Positions 18,746 through 26,511 of a stretch of 64,000 nt of DNA are shown piece by piece. The first letter of the stretch is position 1, and every line of letters starts with the position of its first letter. The position numbers and the translations under genes are program-made. The stretch is from Brevibacillus dissolubilis (lineage in GTDB: Bacteria > Bacillota > Bacilli > Brevibacillales > Brevibacillaceae): contig NZ_VCNA01000002.1 of the NCBI RefSeq assembly GCF_006170445.1, positions 496,001-560,000 on the forward strand. The letters are read 5' to 3'. Under the pieces are notes generated by a model. The model saw only the letters and a program-made list of their open reading frames with translations. It was not told where the DNA came from and made no database searches.

Positions 18746-18812
18746 TAAAAAGCACTCCTTTTATCCATTGATAGCTATATCATATGGACATGGGAGCAGT
18801 AACATTCTTATC

Positions 18813-19361
18813 TTAATGCTTGTCAGGATAAAAGATGTGCTGAAGCTTGATCGTATCACCCAGTTCCATGATCCCATATGAGAATTGCGGCTGGCGGCGT
18901 TTATCGGTGGGAGAGCCTGGGTTGAACAGCAGGATACCGTGATGCTCTTCCTGATAAGGAATGTGCGAATGACCGAAAATGATGACGTCAGGCTTTACGG
19001 CTGGCTTGTCTCCATCACCCGTTGTCTGGTCTGCCGTGCCCAAGCCTGTCACAAAGGCTTCAATGGCTCGCTCGGGAGTCGATTTCTTTTTGCCGAGGTG
19101 TCCGTGGACGAGACCGATGTGAAAGCCTTTCAGGGTTAGCAATTGGCTGGCGGGAAAACGGGCTTGCATGTCAGGGCCATCGTTGTTGCCATATACGCCG
19201 TGGAGCGGGGCGATCTGTTGGAGTGCCTCGACCACATCAAATGTAACGAAATCACCGGCGTGCAGAATCAGGTCTACTCCGGCAAGGCCGTCACGCAGGG
19301 CTTGGGGCAGTTGTTTGGCGGCACGCGGCATGTGAGTGTCCGCAACGATACCGATCCGCAT
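18813..19361 (-). CDS. YfcE/MJ0936-type metallophosphoesterase
   Basis: 182 residues. Metal-binding motifs in order: IVADTHMP (DxH), HAGDF (GDx), GNND, GLVHGH and FGHSH, the calcineurin-like phosphoesterase signature of the small YfcE subgroup. It acts as a two-metal phosphodiesterase; the physiological substrate in this group is uncertain. A short insertion (about 105-125) distinguishes it slightly from the minimal family length (about 160-170). Divergent from the small gene at 19454. Confidence 0.92.
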   Translation of the reverse strand: MRIGIVADTHMPRAAKQLPQALRDGLAGVDLILHAGDFVTFDVVEALQQIAPLHGVYGNNDGPDMQARFPASQLLTLKGFHIGLVHGHLGKKKSTPERAIEAFVTGLGTADQTTGDGDKPAVKPDVIIFGHSHIPYQEEHHGILLFNPGSPTDKRRQPQFSYGIMELGDTIKLQHIFYPDKH

Positions 19362-19453
19362 GAGGTCTTTCCTCCTTTTTTTGTCAGATGTCTTCCTATT
19401 ATGGATGCATGGAGTCTATACACTCTGGGAAACAGTAAGAGAAGAGGTGAAAT

Positions 19454-19810
19454 GTGACGATGAATGCATACCAAGCCAATCAAATCGAACAACTGCAACA
19501 AACGCTGACTCAGTGGGAAGGCTCCCAAGTGCTGATTGAAAAGGATGAGGTGAATGACCGCGACCGTGTCACGATCAACCTACAGCAGTCCATCATCCAT
19601 GATCGTGCCCGTTCGATCGATGATTATGTATCCTCTCTCTCCATTCAGCTGCAAGGCACGGGGACGATTACAACCGACAATGCGAGTACGGCTCCCCTCC
19701 CCTACGACCGTTATGAGATCGCGGTGAATCAGGTAAAGAGTACGACAATCGGGGCCAACGAGATTCATCTGGAAACAGACCGCGGGCATTATACGCTGAC
19801 ACGTTCGTAA
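19454..19810 (+). CDS. Small conserved-looking hypothetical protein
   Basis: 118 residues from GTG at 19454 (AGAGGTGA ends four bases upstream), or 116 from the ATG at 19460; spacing does not settle it. Soluble and polar, with predicted strands in the C-terminal half (DRYEIAVNQVKSTTIGANEIHLETDRGHYTLTR) and an N-terminal helix. I recognise no domain. It lies between the divergent phosphoesterase and a Gly/Ser-rich membrane protein. Confidence 0.72.
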   Translation: MTMNAYQANQIEQLQQTLTQWEGSQVLIEKDEVNDRDRVTINLQQSIIHDRARSIDDYVSSLSIQLQGTGTITTDNASTAPLPYDRYEIAVNQVKSTTIGANEIHLETDRGHYTLTRS

Positions 19811-19845
19811 TCAGGTTGAAATTTGTTTAGGAAAAGAGGACATCT

Positions 19846-19903
19846 CCCACCTTACGTGTAAGTACATAAGGAAGAACGTATATAAGTTAGAAGTAAGGTG
19901 GGG
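19846..19903 (+). promoter_or_regulatory. Hairpin sequestering the ribosome binding site of the next gene
   Basis: CCCACCTTAC (19846-19855) pairs perfectly with GTAAGGTGGG (19893-19902). The right arm contains the presumed Shine-Dalgarno (GGTGGGG) of the gene starting at 19915, so the site would be closed in this fold. The 37-base loop is AT-rich and could hold an alternative pairing. Confidence 0.5.
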
Positions 19904-19914
19904 CGATTGTTCAC

Positions 19915-20505
19915 ATGAATCTGGTTCCAATCGGTAAAATCTTAATCCTCTGCGCCGCTCTGTTGCAGATCGTTGTTGTGAGTGAAGCATTTTCGAAAGA
20001 AGTGACACGATACAGTCAAACCGGCGCCTTGGTACTCATACTGGGGTCGCTTTATTTTTTGAAGGATGCAGGACAAGGGAAAAAAGGACGGAAACGCAGA
20101 TCCCAAGCGAAGAGCAAGGGGTCTGGCGGGAGTTCAGGAAGCAAGTCTGGTACTGGTAATACCGCTGGCTCGGACAAAAAGACACGCACAGGTGGCGATC
20201 ATGGGTCGGGAAGCTCCAGTGCAGGGAAGTCATCCAAGAGCAATAAGTCTGGAGGTTCTGAAGCTGGGTCTGCGGGTCGGGCTGATGAACGTTCCAATTC
20301 CGGTATACAGACGCGGAGGAAAGGTTCGGAGGATACAAAGGGATCGGCATCTACAGGAGTTTCAGGCTCTATGGCTTCTGGCTCAATATCTTCCGCTACA
20401 TCTGGGCAGGCCATCTCTGGTGCAGGATCCTCCCCCTCTCCGACGGGTTCCGGTCGCCGGCCTAAAGAGGTAGATCTGCTATTGACTCGTGCCCAAGAAA
20501 AGTAG
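19915..20505 (+). CDS. Membrane protein with Gly/Ser-rich low-complexity tail
   Basis: 196 residues. Two hydrophobic helices (about 5-25 and 35-50) and a short basic stretch (KKGRKRRSQAK) precede about 120 residues dominated by Gly, Ser, Thr, Lys and Ala, ending in RRPKEVDLLLTRAQEK, which looks like a short conserved helix. The inside-positive rule would place the tail in the cytoplasm. No family was recognised. The architecture (short membrane anchor plus disordered tail) resembles that of the gene at 8434, although the sequences differ. The gene's ribosome binding site lies in a hairpin arm. Confidence 0.7.
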   Translation: MNLVPIGKILILCAALLQIVVVSEAFSKEVTRYSQTGALVLILGSLYFLKDAGQGKKGRKRRSQAKSKGSGGSSGSKSGTGNTAGSDKKTRTGGDHGSGSSSAGKSSKSNKSGGSEAGSAGRADERSNSGIQTRRKGSEDTKGSASTGVSGSMASGSISSATSGQAISGAGSSPSPTGSGRRPKEVDLLLTRAQEK

Positions 20506-20540
20506 AGTGCAGATTGTCTGCACTACCCCCTATCCCTCGC

Positions 20541-20570
20541 TTGCGCGGATTAGCGTACATCCCCTATAAT
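20541..20570 (+). promoter_or_regulatory. Sigma-A-type promoter of candidate small RNA
   Basis: TTGCGC (20541-20546) and a perfect TATAAT (20565-20570) are 18 bases apart; predicted start near 20577. Confidence 0.7.
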
Positions 20571-20576
20571 AACAGA

Positions 20577-20698
20577 ATATGGTTTTGATTGGAGAGTGAT
20601 GGACACATGTATTCCTAACCGCTTGTACCGTACGGAAACGTATATGTAACAAGTGCCTCTGCTTCGTGCGGAGATGTTGGGATACGTGTGTCTTTTTT
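20577..20698 (+). ncRNA. Candidate structured small RNA (about 120 nt)
   Basis: Promoter, compact fold and terminator are all visible and no ORF accounts for the segment. A closing 14-bp stem (20602-20615 with 20679-20692, containing G-T pairs) ends in TTTTTT, so it doubles as terminator. Inside are a CTTGT/ACAAG stem carrying TACG-GAAA-CGTA and a CTCTGC/GCGGAG hairpin with a TTCG-type loop. It does not match SRP RNA, 6S RNA, tmRNA, T-box or the common riboswitches as I know them. Confidence 0.55.
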
Positions 20699-20990
20699 GG
20701 TTGGTTCGTGCAGTGACTTCAGCTATGCTATGAAGTTATGTCCGGGACGTGACAGTGGGGGTGGACTGTCTGGTTCGTCTCAAGACGCAATGAACATGAA
20801 TCCGATACACGAATGGAAAATGGATTGGTTAATCTAATCTGACAGATGCGATACAGCTGGGATTCACCACAAGGAGGCTTTGGCAGTCTGCGCCTCTCGC
20901 CCGTCCAGGTATCAACCTTTCCGCAAACCATACTCCTCAACATCCCGGACATACGAAGCACAGGCATGGACGATCCGCCTGTGTTTTTTT
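20699..20990 (+). other. Intergenic stretch with several hairpins ending in a terminator
   Basis: No convincing gene. It holds small inverted repeats (CTTC/GAAG, GACAGT/ACTGTC, CGTCT/AGACG) and ends at 20957-20990 in CACAGGC...GCCTGTG followed by seven T. It could be an attenuated leader of the downstream SDR gene or a second small transcript. Confidence 0.4.
20957..20990 (+). terminator. Rho-independent terminator upstream of the SDR gene
   Basis: CACAGGC pairs with GCCTGTG, loop of eleven bases, then TTTTTTT. It lies about 60 bases before the SDR start, so it ends an upstream transcript or attenuates the SDR gene. Confidence 0.8.
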
Positions 20991-21049
20991 GCATTGTTTC
21001 ACGTTACCTGCGTAATCCCTCACATTATTCAATAGGAGCTGATCTATCC

Positions 21050-21841
21050 ATGAACCAACCTATGAATCTCTCCCTCTCCGGTCGCATCGCTGTCGTTACC
21101 GGGGCAAGCCGGGCAAAAGGCATCGGAACAGCCATCTGCCGGATGCTCGCTGCACAGGGGGCTGACATCTTTTTCACCTATTACTCGCCTTATGATGCGA
21201 CGATGCCATGGGGGGCCAATCAGGAGGAGGCCGTCCAACTGCAACACGAGCTGGAGCAGATGGGTGTCCGCTGCGGGCGGCTGGAGTTGGATCTGTCCCA
21301 ACCGGATGCTTACGTGCAGGTGCTCGATGCCGTGGAGCGTCAATTGGGTAAGCCTTCGATCCTTGTTAACAATGCTTGTCACTCGGTCAATCATGACTAT
21401 GACCAAATGGATGCGACTCTGCTGGATGCCCACTATGCCATCAATTTGCGGGCTACGGCGCTGTTAAGTGTAGAGTTTGCCCGTCGGTTTGAACTGGGCA
21501 GAGGCGGTCGGATTATCAACCTGACCTCTGGGCAGTCTCAGGGACCCATGCTGGGAGAGCTGGCGTATGTGGCTACCAAAGCGGCTGTCGAGGGGATGAC
21601 GATGTCACTGGCTGCTGAGGTTGCGCCAAAAGGGATTACGGTTAATGCGGTGAATCCAGGACCAACCGATACGGGCTGGATGACCGAAGAGTTAAAACAG
21701 GAGCTTCTCCCCCGCTTCCCGTTTGGCCGTGTCGGTGAGCCGCGTGATATGGCGAGGCTGATTGCTTTTTTGGCGAGTGAGGAAGCAGAGTGGATTACCG
21801 GACAGGTGATTCATTCGGAAGGTGGATTTATGCGAGGGTAA
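21050..21841 (+). CDS. Short-chain dehydrogenase/reductase
   Basis: 263 residues from the ATG at 21050 with AGGAG upstream; a longer frame reaching back to 20846 runs through the terminator and is not believed. Cofactor motif TGASRAKGIG (one residue longer than the classical TGxxxGIG), NNA at the fourth strand, catalytic Ser in LTSGQSQG and YVATK. C-terminal GQVIHSEGGFMRG is typical of classical SDRs related to 3-oxoacyl-ACP reductases. NADPH is likely from the Arg in the glycine motif; the substrate is unknown. Monocistronic, followed by a bidirectional terminator. Confidence 0.9.
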   Translation: MNQPMNLSLSGRIAVVTGASRAKGIGTAICRMLAAQGADIFFTYYSPYDATMPWGANQEEAVQLQHELEQMGVRCGRLELDLSQPDAYVQVLDAVERQLGKPSILVNNACHSVNHDYDQMDATLLDAHYAINLRATALLSVEFARRFELGRGGRIINLTSGQSQGPMLGELAYVATKAAVEGMTMSLAAEVAPKGITVNAVNPGPTDTGWMTEELKQELLPRFPFGRVGEPRDMARLIAFLASEEAEWITGQVIHSEGGFMRG

Positions 21842-21860
21842 GGGACTGATATAACCTAAA

Positions 21861-21910
21861 GAAAAAGCCGATGAACCGCATTGCTTTCGTGCACGGTTGA
21901 TCGGCTTATT
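21861..21910. terminator. Bidirectional terminator between SDR and TlpA-like genes
   Basis: AGCCGAT-AACC pairs with GGTT-ATCGGCT; A-run before and T-rich stretch after. Confidence 0.75.
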
Positions 21911-21923
21911 TCGTCTACTCCTA

Positions 21924-22610
21924 CTACTCCTCCAACAGCTTCTCGAACATCTCCCCAAATGCCTTCGCATCTGCACCGCCCATCAGCTTGTGGCGGATCA
22001 CACCGTTTTTATCAATAAAAAACGTGGTCGGGATCGCAAGGATGCGGTATTGGTCGGCTACATCGGAGTTGCTGTCAAACAGGATCGGCATGGTCATCCC
22101 GTGTTTTTGCACGAAGCCGCCTACCGCGTCCATGTCGTCGCTGGCAAGCAGATTGACCGCCCAGATGTCTACTTTGTCCTTATATTGCTCGTAGGCTTTT
22201 TGCAGCTCCGGTGCTTCCTCTTCACAAGGGCCGCACCAAGACGCCCAGAAGTTGACTACGAGTGGTTTGTCGCGTTTGCCTTTGAATTCGTAGATTTTTT
22301 GATCGGCACCGTGGAGGGAAAATGATGGTGCATAGTGGCCCACTTCAGCTAATGGCTTGGTTGGGTCTGCTTTTGCGGCGATGCCTGCCATACCCGCTGC
22401 ACTGTCGCCGGAACTCTCGCCAGATACCTGTTCGGTCGTCACACCATCCACTTGATTGGAGCCATCGACGACCTGCACACTCTCTTGCCCTGCGTATACG
22501 CCCGGTGCTTCCACCTGCTGGGCATCTGCGGCCTGCTGCTTGCTCATATTGGAGTAAACCGTGAATCCTACCATAGCGAGTACAAAAAGGGCAAGTATGG
22601 CGTTTTTCAT
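21924..22610 (-). CDS. TlpA/ResA-type membrane-anchored thiol-disulfide oxidoreductase
   Basis: 228 residues from the ATG at 22610 (AAAGGAG at seven bases). One N-terminal membrane helix (about 3-20), a Gln/Ser/Gly-rich linker to about 80, then an AhpC/TSA-like thioredoxin domain with active site WASWCGPCEEEAPEL and cis-Pro in AIPTTFFIDKNG. These proteins act outside the membrane, reducing apo-cytochrome c or other thiols with electrons from CcdA, whose gene is immediately upstream (29-base gap, same operon). The long linker is larger than in ResA. Confidence 0.93.
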   Translation of the reverse strand: MKNAILALFVLAMVGFTVYSNMSKQQAADAQQVEAPGVYAGQESVQVVDGSNQVDGVTTEQVSGESSGDSAAGMAGIAAKADPTKPLAEVGHYAPSFSLHGADQKIYEFKGKRDKPLVVNFWASWCGPCEEEAPELQKAYEQYKDKVDIWAVNLLASDDMDAVGGFVQKHGMTMPILFDSNSDVADQYRILAIPTTFFIDKNGVIRHKLMGGADAKAFGEMFEKLLEE

Positions 22611-22639
22611 GGACACTCTCCTTTTTCCATCAGGATGAA

Positions 22640-23347
22640 TTAGAAGCCGGTGTAGTTAAACAAGTTGTTGAGATAGATACTGATCCAGCTGAGCTGGTCG
22701 GTGTACACCAGAATCCCGAACAGAATCATGATCGCTCCGCCGATTTTCATCAGGCGCTCGGAGTATTTCATGATCCAGCCGATTTTACTGATGAAGAAGG
22801 TCATGATGAAGAATGGTACGGCAAATCCGAACGTATAGGCGAGGGTATAGATCAGCGCCTGATCCGGGTTGCTGACGCCAAGCACGATGATCGCAGACAG
22901 AATCGGCCCCACGCACGGAGTCCAGCCCGCTGCATACGTCATCCCTACCAATACAGAACCAGTATAACCAAGCGGACGGCTTTTTAAATCAATTTTCCAA
23001 GTGCGTTGCAGCCAGTCCATCTGAAAAACGCCGGTGATCACCAGACCAATCACGACGAGCAGGATGCCCCCCAGCTGACGGATCAGGTCTTTTTTCTCGA
23101 CGAAGAAGTGGCCCAGCCATGATGTAGAGACCCCAAGCGCGATGAAGATGAGCGAGAAGCCCAGAATGAAAAAAAGCGTATGAAGCAACGCTTGACGCTG
23201 AAAAACGGTTTTGCCCTTGCGTACCTCGTCTACGGTAACCCCTGTGATATAGGAGAGAAACGACGGGTAGAGCGGCAGACAGCAAGGTGAGATAAAAGAG
23301 AGAAAGCCCGCGGCCAAAGCCAGCCAGACGTTAATATTCGTAGCCAT
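22640..23347 (-). CDS. ccdA: CcdA-type cytochrome c biogenesis / thiol reductant transporter
   Basis: 235 residues from the ATG at 23347, preceded by GGAGG at five bases; a longer frame upstream is not needed. Six hydrophobic helices; the two active Cys are in FISPCCLPLYPSF (helix 1) and GWTPCVGPIL (helix 4), the classical CcdA pair. It passes electrons from cytoplasmic thioredoxin across the membrane to extracytoplasmic partners. Partner gene: the TlpA/ResA-like protein directly downstream. The ba3 oxidase is the only respiratory complex in the window, so a cytochrome c link is plausible but not shown. Confidence 0.94.
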   Translation of the reverse strand: MATNINVWLALAAGFLSFISPCCLPLYPSFLSYITGVTVDEVRKGKTVFQRQALLHTLFFILGFSLIFIALGVSTSWLGHFFVEKKDLIRQLGGILLVVIGLVITGVFQMDWLQRTWKIDLKSRPLGYTGSVLVGMTYAAGWTPCVGPILSAIIVLGVSNPDQALIYTLAYTFGFAVPFFIMTFFISKIGWIMKYSERLMKIGGAIMILFGILVYTDQLSWISIYLNNLFNYTGF

Positions 23348-23460
23348 AATGTCCTCCAATCTGGTGTTGCAAGGTTTGCGTATCATACGTGCTTTTCCTA
23401 TTGTAAGGGATAACAATGGGACAATAAAACCTCATTTGTGACCAAAGTGTAAAAACGTAA

Positions 23461-23503
23461 GAAAAGACGTACATCCGCTTTTGGCAGGATGCACGTCTTT
23501 GTG
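23461..23503 (-). terminator. Terminator after the aromatic amino acid hydroxylase gene
   Basis: AAAGACGT and ATCC arms pair with GGAT and ACGTCTTT, followed on the minus strand by a T-rich run. Confidence 0.75.
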
Positions 23504-23522
23504 GGATTATCTGGTATCTATT

Positions 23523-25298
23523 CTATGCAGATACTTGGTCAAGTAGACCCAGTCCATTCAAAATTAATTCACGGTTATCATCTTGTTGAGAAGCAAGAGT
23601 CTGCAGGGTGCTGCGCAGCTCTGTTTGCTTGTCAGCAAGCAGCTGGTTCGTGATGAACAGCTCCAGGATCTCAAGGCGCAGGAGCCAGTCGTTTTGGTAC
23701 TCCGCATCCAGTGTGGCCAGAACCTCGGTCAGCTTGGTCTGGAGTTCTTCGCCTTTGACTGCCTGTTCACGCAGGTCGCGTACAGTCTGATACAGTCCCT
23801 GCAGCTTGATCATTTGCGGGCTGTAGGTTGGGCGCTTGGTCTTCGTGTCAGATGGATTGTGGGTTCCGCTCTCGAAGTGCTCACGGTCAGCCGCACCCGC
23901 GAAGACGGACACGACCTTCTCCCCTACTGCCATATCATAGGTGCCCCACTCTGCCTGGAACAGGCTCTGATCACCACGGGTCACGGTGCAGTTGTCGAAA
24001 CCGATCAGTACGATCTTATCATTTTCCCGGTGGATATACGCGACTTTCCCGGTCACAACGACGCCAGATGCAAAGGTAAGGGTCGTCTCTTGATCCACGA
24101 CCAGACCCAGTGCCGCCAATTGCTCGTCATTCATCAGCTCAAGCGGTGTGGACTCACCTTGGAGCAGACCGATAGGAGAGCCGAAGCCTTCGTGGTGGTA
24201 CGTTTTTCCGTGACCCGGCAACTCTTGGTTGTTGATTGCCAATGCAGTCGGACCGGTCGTGTTGAGGTAGATGGCTTCGTTGTTATCATCATATACCAGT
24301 CTAGTCACCATGCCGCTCACTTGCAGGCCGGAGCTGTAGACGGTGGTGGAGGTTTGACCCATGTTGAGCGCTTTGATCAGGCTTTCTGTGCCGCCGATAT
24401 TGATCGCCATGCGCTTCGCGTACTCTTGCACCGCTTCGATCAGCTGGTCAAAATCACGGCAGACGAACAATTGTGGCTGTTGCTTGGTGATGTCAAAGTC
24501 GGTGGAGATGCAGGCTTCGAGGGAGAACGGGATCTTTTTCACCTCTGGCTTGAGGCAGTTCATGCTCTCCCCTACAGAAGAAAGCAGGCCCGCGCCGTAG
24601 ATCTGTGGATTGTCGACGTCACCGATGAGGCCGTATTCAACCGTCCACCAGTAGAGGCGGGACAGCTCGGTTGCTTCGGAAATCTCTGTTACGGCCTTGG
24701 ATTTGGCATCGAGATTCTCCTCGGCTGCCTTGATCTCTTCTTCGGTCGCATTCGGATCTTCTTTGACGATGGACAAAAGACGAATCGCTTCATATAATTC
24801 ATAATCTTGGCGGGATGAGACCGCTTTGGAGCCGATATCACCGAAGATTTTCAGGTATTCACGGTATTTTTCATCCAGAATGATCGGCGCATGACCTGCC
24901 GCCTCGTGGATGATATCTGGTGCCGGAGTATAGGCAATATGATCATACGTACGGATATCGCAAGCGATCGGCAGGATGCCGTGCGCCTGGAAGTCAAAAA
25001 AGGCAACAGCCGGAATGAAGCCGTCGATGGTGACTGCGCCCCAACCGATTTGCGCCAGTGCTTTACTCATGTCCTCAGCAACGTTTGGGATTTTTTCAAC
25101 GCCAATGCCGGATGCGCGAAGACCGCCAACGTACGCTTCGTGCGCCCGCTTGCCGAGGAAGTTGTAATTTTGACGCATGACATAGCGCCAAACAGCTTGG
25201 TCAATCGCCGTATATTTACCGTAATCCTGGTCAACAACGAATTGATGGAGATGAACAGGTACCCTTACAAGAGAAAATTCGGATTCAACGTTTTGCAT
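23523..25298 (-). CDS. Aromatic amino acid (phenylalanine 4-) hydroxylase, long form
   Basis: 591 residues. Residues about 10-290 are the pterin-dependent hydroxylase domain: iron ligands His131 and His136 in IIHEAAGHAP and Glu221 in YWWTVEYGL, with TPAPDIIHE before them. It converts Phe to Tyr using O2 and tetrahydropterin in the cytoplasm. About 300 further residues follow that are absent from the short proteobacterial enzymes (about 260-300 residues). They include strand-rich parts (TTLTFASGVVVTGKVAYIH) and a C-terminal helical section (TLDAEYQNDWLLRLEILELF). This extended layout occurs in Bacillus-group hydroxylases; the role of the extension is unknown. No pterin carbinolamine dehydratase gene is adjacent. 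Single gene with its own terminator. Confidence 0.93.
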   Translation of the reverse strand: MQNVESEFSLVRVPVHLHQFVVDQDYGKYTAIDQAVWRYVMRQNYNFLGKRAHEAYVGGLRASGIGVEKIPNVAEDMSKALAQIGWGAVTIDGFIPAVAFFDFQAHGILPIACDIRTYDHIAYTPAPDIIHEAAGHAPIILDEKYREYLKIFGDIGSKAVSSRQDYELYEAIRLLSIVKEDPNATEEEIKAAEENLDAKSKAVTEISEATELSRLYWWTVEYGLIGDVDNPQIYGAGLLSSVGESMNCLKPEVKKIPFSLEACISTDFDITKQQPQLFVCRDFDQLIEAVQEYAKRMAINIGGTESLIKALNMGQTSTTVYSSGLQVSGMVTRLVYDDNNEAIYLNTTGPTALAINNQELPGHGKTYHHEGFGSPIGLLQGESTPLELMNDEQLAALGLVVDQETTLTFASGVVVTGKVAYIHRENDKIVLIGFDNCTVTRGDQSLFQAEWGTYDMAVGEKVVSVFAGAADREHFESGTHNPSDTKTKRPTYSPQMIKLQGLYQTVRDLREQAVKGEELQTKLTEVLATLDAEYQNDWLLRLEILELFITNQLLADKQTELRSTLQTLASQQDDNRELILNGLGLLDQVSA

Positions 25299-25419
25299 CT
25301 TACATGGCCTCCCATAGTCAATAATTCAGTAATGAAAGCGTTTACTATACATTAGTTTCATAATAACATGAATGATCATAATTTTGTGCAATAAAAGTTG
25401 ATTGAGCAAGAAATTAGGT

Positions 25420-25453
25420 AAAAAATAGTGCTCCGCAACATAGGCAAAGCACT
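25420..25453 (-). terminator. Terminator after the 302-residue hypothetical gene
   Basis: AGTGCT pairs with AGCACT around 15 bases, followed on the minus strand by ATTTTTT. Confidence 0.7.
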
Positions 25454-25465
25454 GTCCGTCTTCAT

Positions 25466-26374
25466 CTAGTCCCGTTTTCGGTTGGTCTGCTGCTCTAACA
25501 TAATATCCATTAGCATAAAATCCTGCAACTTGTCCCGCGGATCGTTGGTCAAGAGTGCGGACACAGCCGCAATCGCCGCCCTGACAGTGGAATACGAGTA
25601 GAAGTTCTCCCACTCAGCCGCCGTCGAGTTGGACAGATCAGAACCATCCTCGAATGGATAAGGAAATTCCGTCTCCAATCCGGCCCGATCGAGTACAATC
25701 AAGGCTTGTTTGATCGCAAGGATAGCGGCACTGACACTGATCCCGTAGTCCGTACGCAGCTTGTCCCACACCTGAAAGGCGGTGCGCTCGATCCGCTCCC
25801 CATTGGGCCGGTTGATCACGCCGCGCTTGCGCCCTTCCTTGAGCAGCCAGTCCACTAGAATATCGGGACGGGGCGGAAAGGCGTAGTACTGCAGCTTCAG
25901 CTCCAATTCGGTAGGAAAATCCCTCGCAAATCTCGCATGTGTCAATGACATCTCATAGCGGCGCGACGGGTGCCCTGGTACGATCACGAACACGGTATCC
26001 TGACGAATCGCGCTGATCTCAAGCTTCGTGCGGGCCGGAATGCGGGCTTGCGGTGCCTTTTCCCTGCGGTAGTTGCCCAGAATCAATTCGTTGCCAAACA
26101 AATGATAGTCAATCGGCGAATCCAACCACGGAATCGGTTCGCGGCGGATGATCTGATAAGTACCTGAAAAGGTAATCCATTCGCTGGGACGCTGCTGATG
26201 GCGTACCAGGATGGAGTGCCGTTCTTTTTCCGGCGGCAGGTCTTCTTGCCCCTGATCGTCCGGTTCTTGGATAGATCGATGTTCGGCGAGATAACAGTCG
26301 GTTAGTCCGAGTCGTTCCAATAGTTCCCGCTTGCTGACCCGTTCGTAGCCGATTTTGTAGATGCGATTTTTCAA
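25466..26374 (-). CDS. Hypothetical soluble protein, 302 residues
   Basis: TTG start at 26374 behind a GGGGGTGACAGGAG stretch. No signal peptide or membrane segment. Mixed alpha/beta with many Arg and Glu; segments such as DTVFVIVPGHPSRRYEMSLTHARFARDFP and a C-terminal helical half (ISVSAAILAIKQALIVLDRAGL) are notable, but I recognise no domain or catalytic motif. It lies between the thiamine operon terminator and the hydroxylase gene and is probably transcribed alone. Confidence 0.7.
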   Translation of the reverse strand: MKNRIYKIGYERVSKRELLERLGLTDCYLAEHRSIQEPDDQGQEDLPPEKERHSILVRHQQRPSEWITFSGTYQIIRREPIPWLDSPIDYHLFGNELILGNYRREKAPQARIPARTKLEISAIRQDTVFVIVPGHPSRRYEMSLTHARFARDFPTELELKLQYYAFPPRPDILVDWLLKEGRKRGVINRPNGERIERTAFQVWDKLRTDYGISVSAAILAIKQALIVLDRAGLETEFPYPFEDGSDLSNSTAAEWENFYSYSTVRAAIAAVSALLTNDPRDKLQDFMLMDIMLEQQTNRKRD

Positions 26375-26444
26375 CTCCTGTCACCCCCTCATCTATAGTA
26401 ATCAGTTTGGAGGGGTTTGGCAAATCGGTGTGCCCTGATTGGAA

Positions 26445-26485
26445 CAAAAAAGCAAAGCTCCCTGACCTGACAACAGCCGGGAGCT
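26445..26485 (-). terminator. Terminator of the thiamine operon
   Basis: AGCTCCC (26485-26479) pairs with GGGAGCT (26462-26456), then TTTGCTTTTTTG on the minus strand, 25 bases after thiY. Confidence 0.8.
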
Positions 26486-26511
26486 CCGCCTTGAACCCTT
26501 TTTTGGATGAA

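Noticed and set aside
20699-20990. T-box leader upstream of the SDR gene
   Set aside because: No T-box consensus (GGGTGGNACCGCG) and no specifier-loop context; the downstream gene is not an amino-acid-related gene.
20846-21049. N-terminal extension of the SDR gene
   Set aside because: The extra in-frame codons run through a strong rho-independent terminator, while a good ribosome binding site precedes the ATG at 21050.
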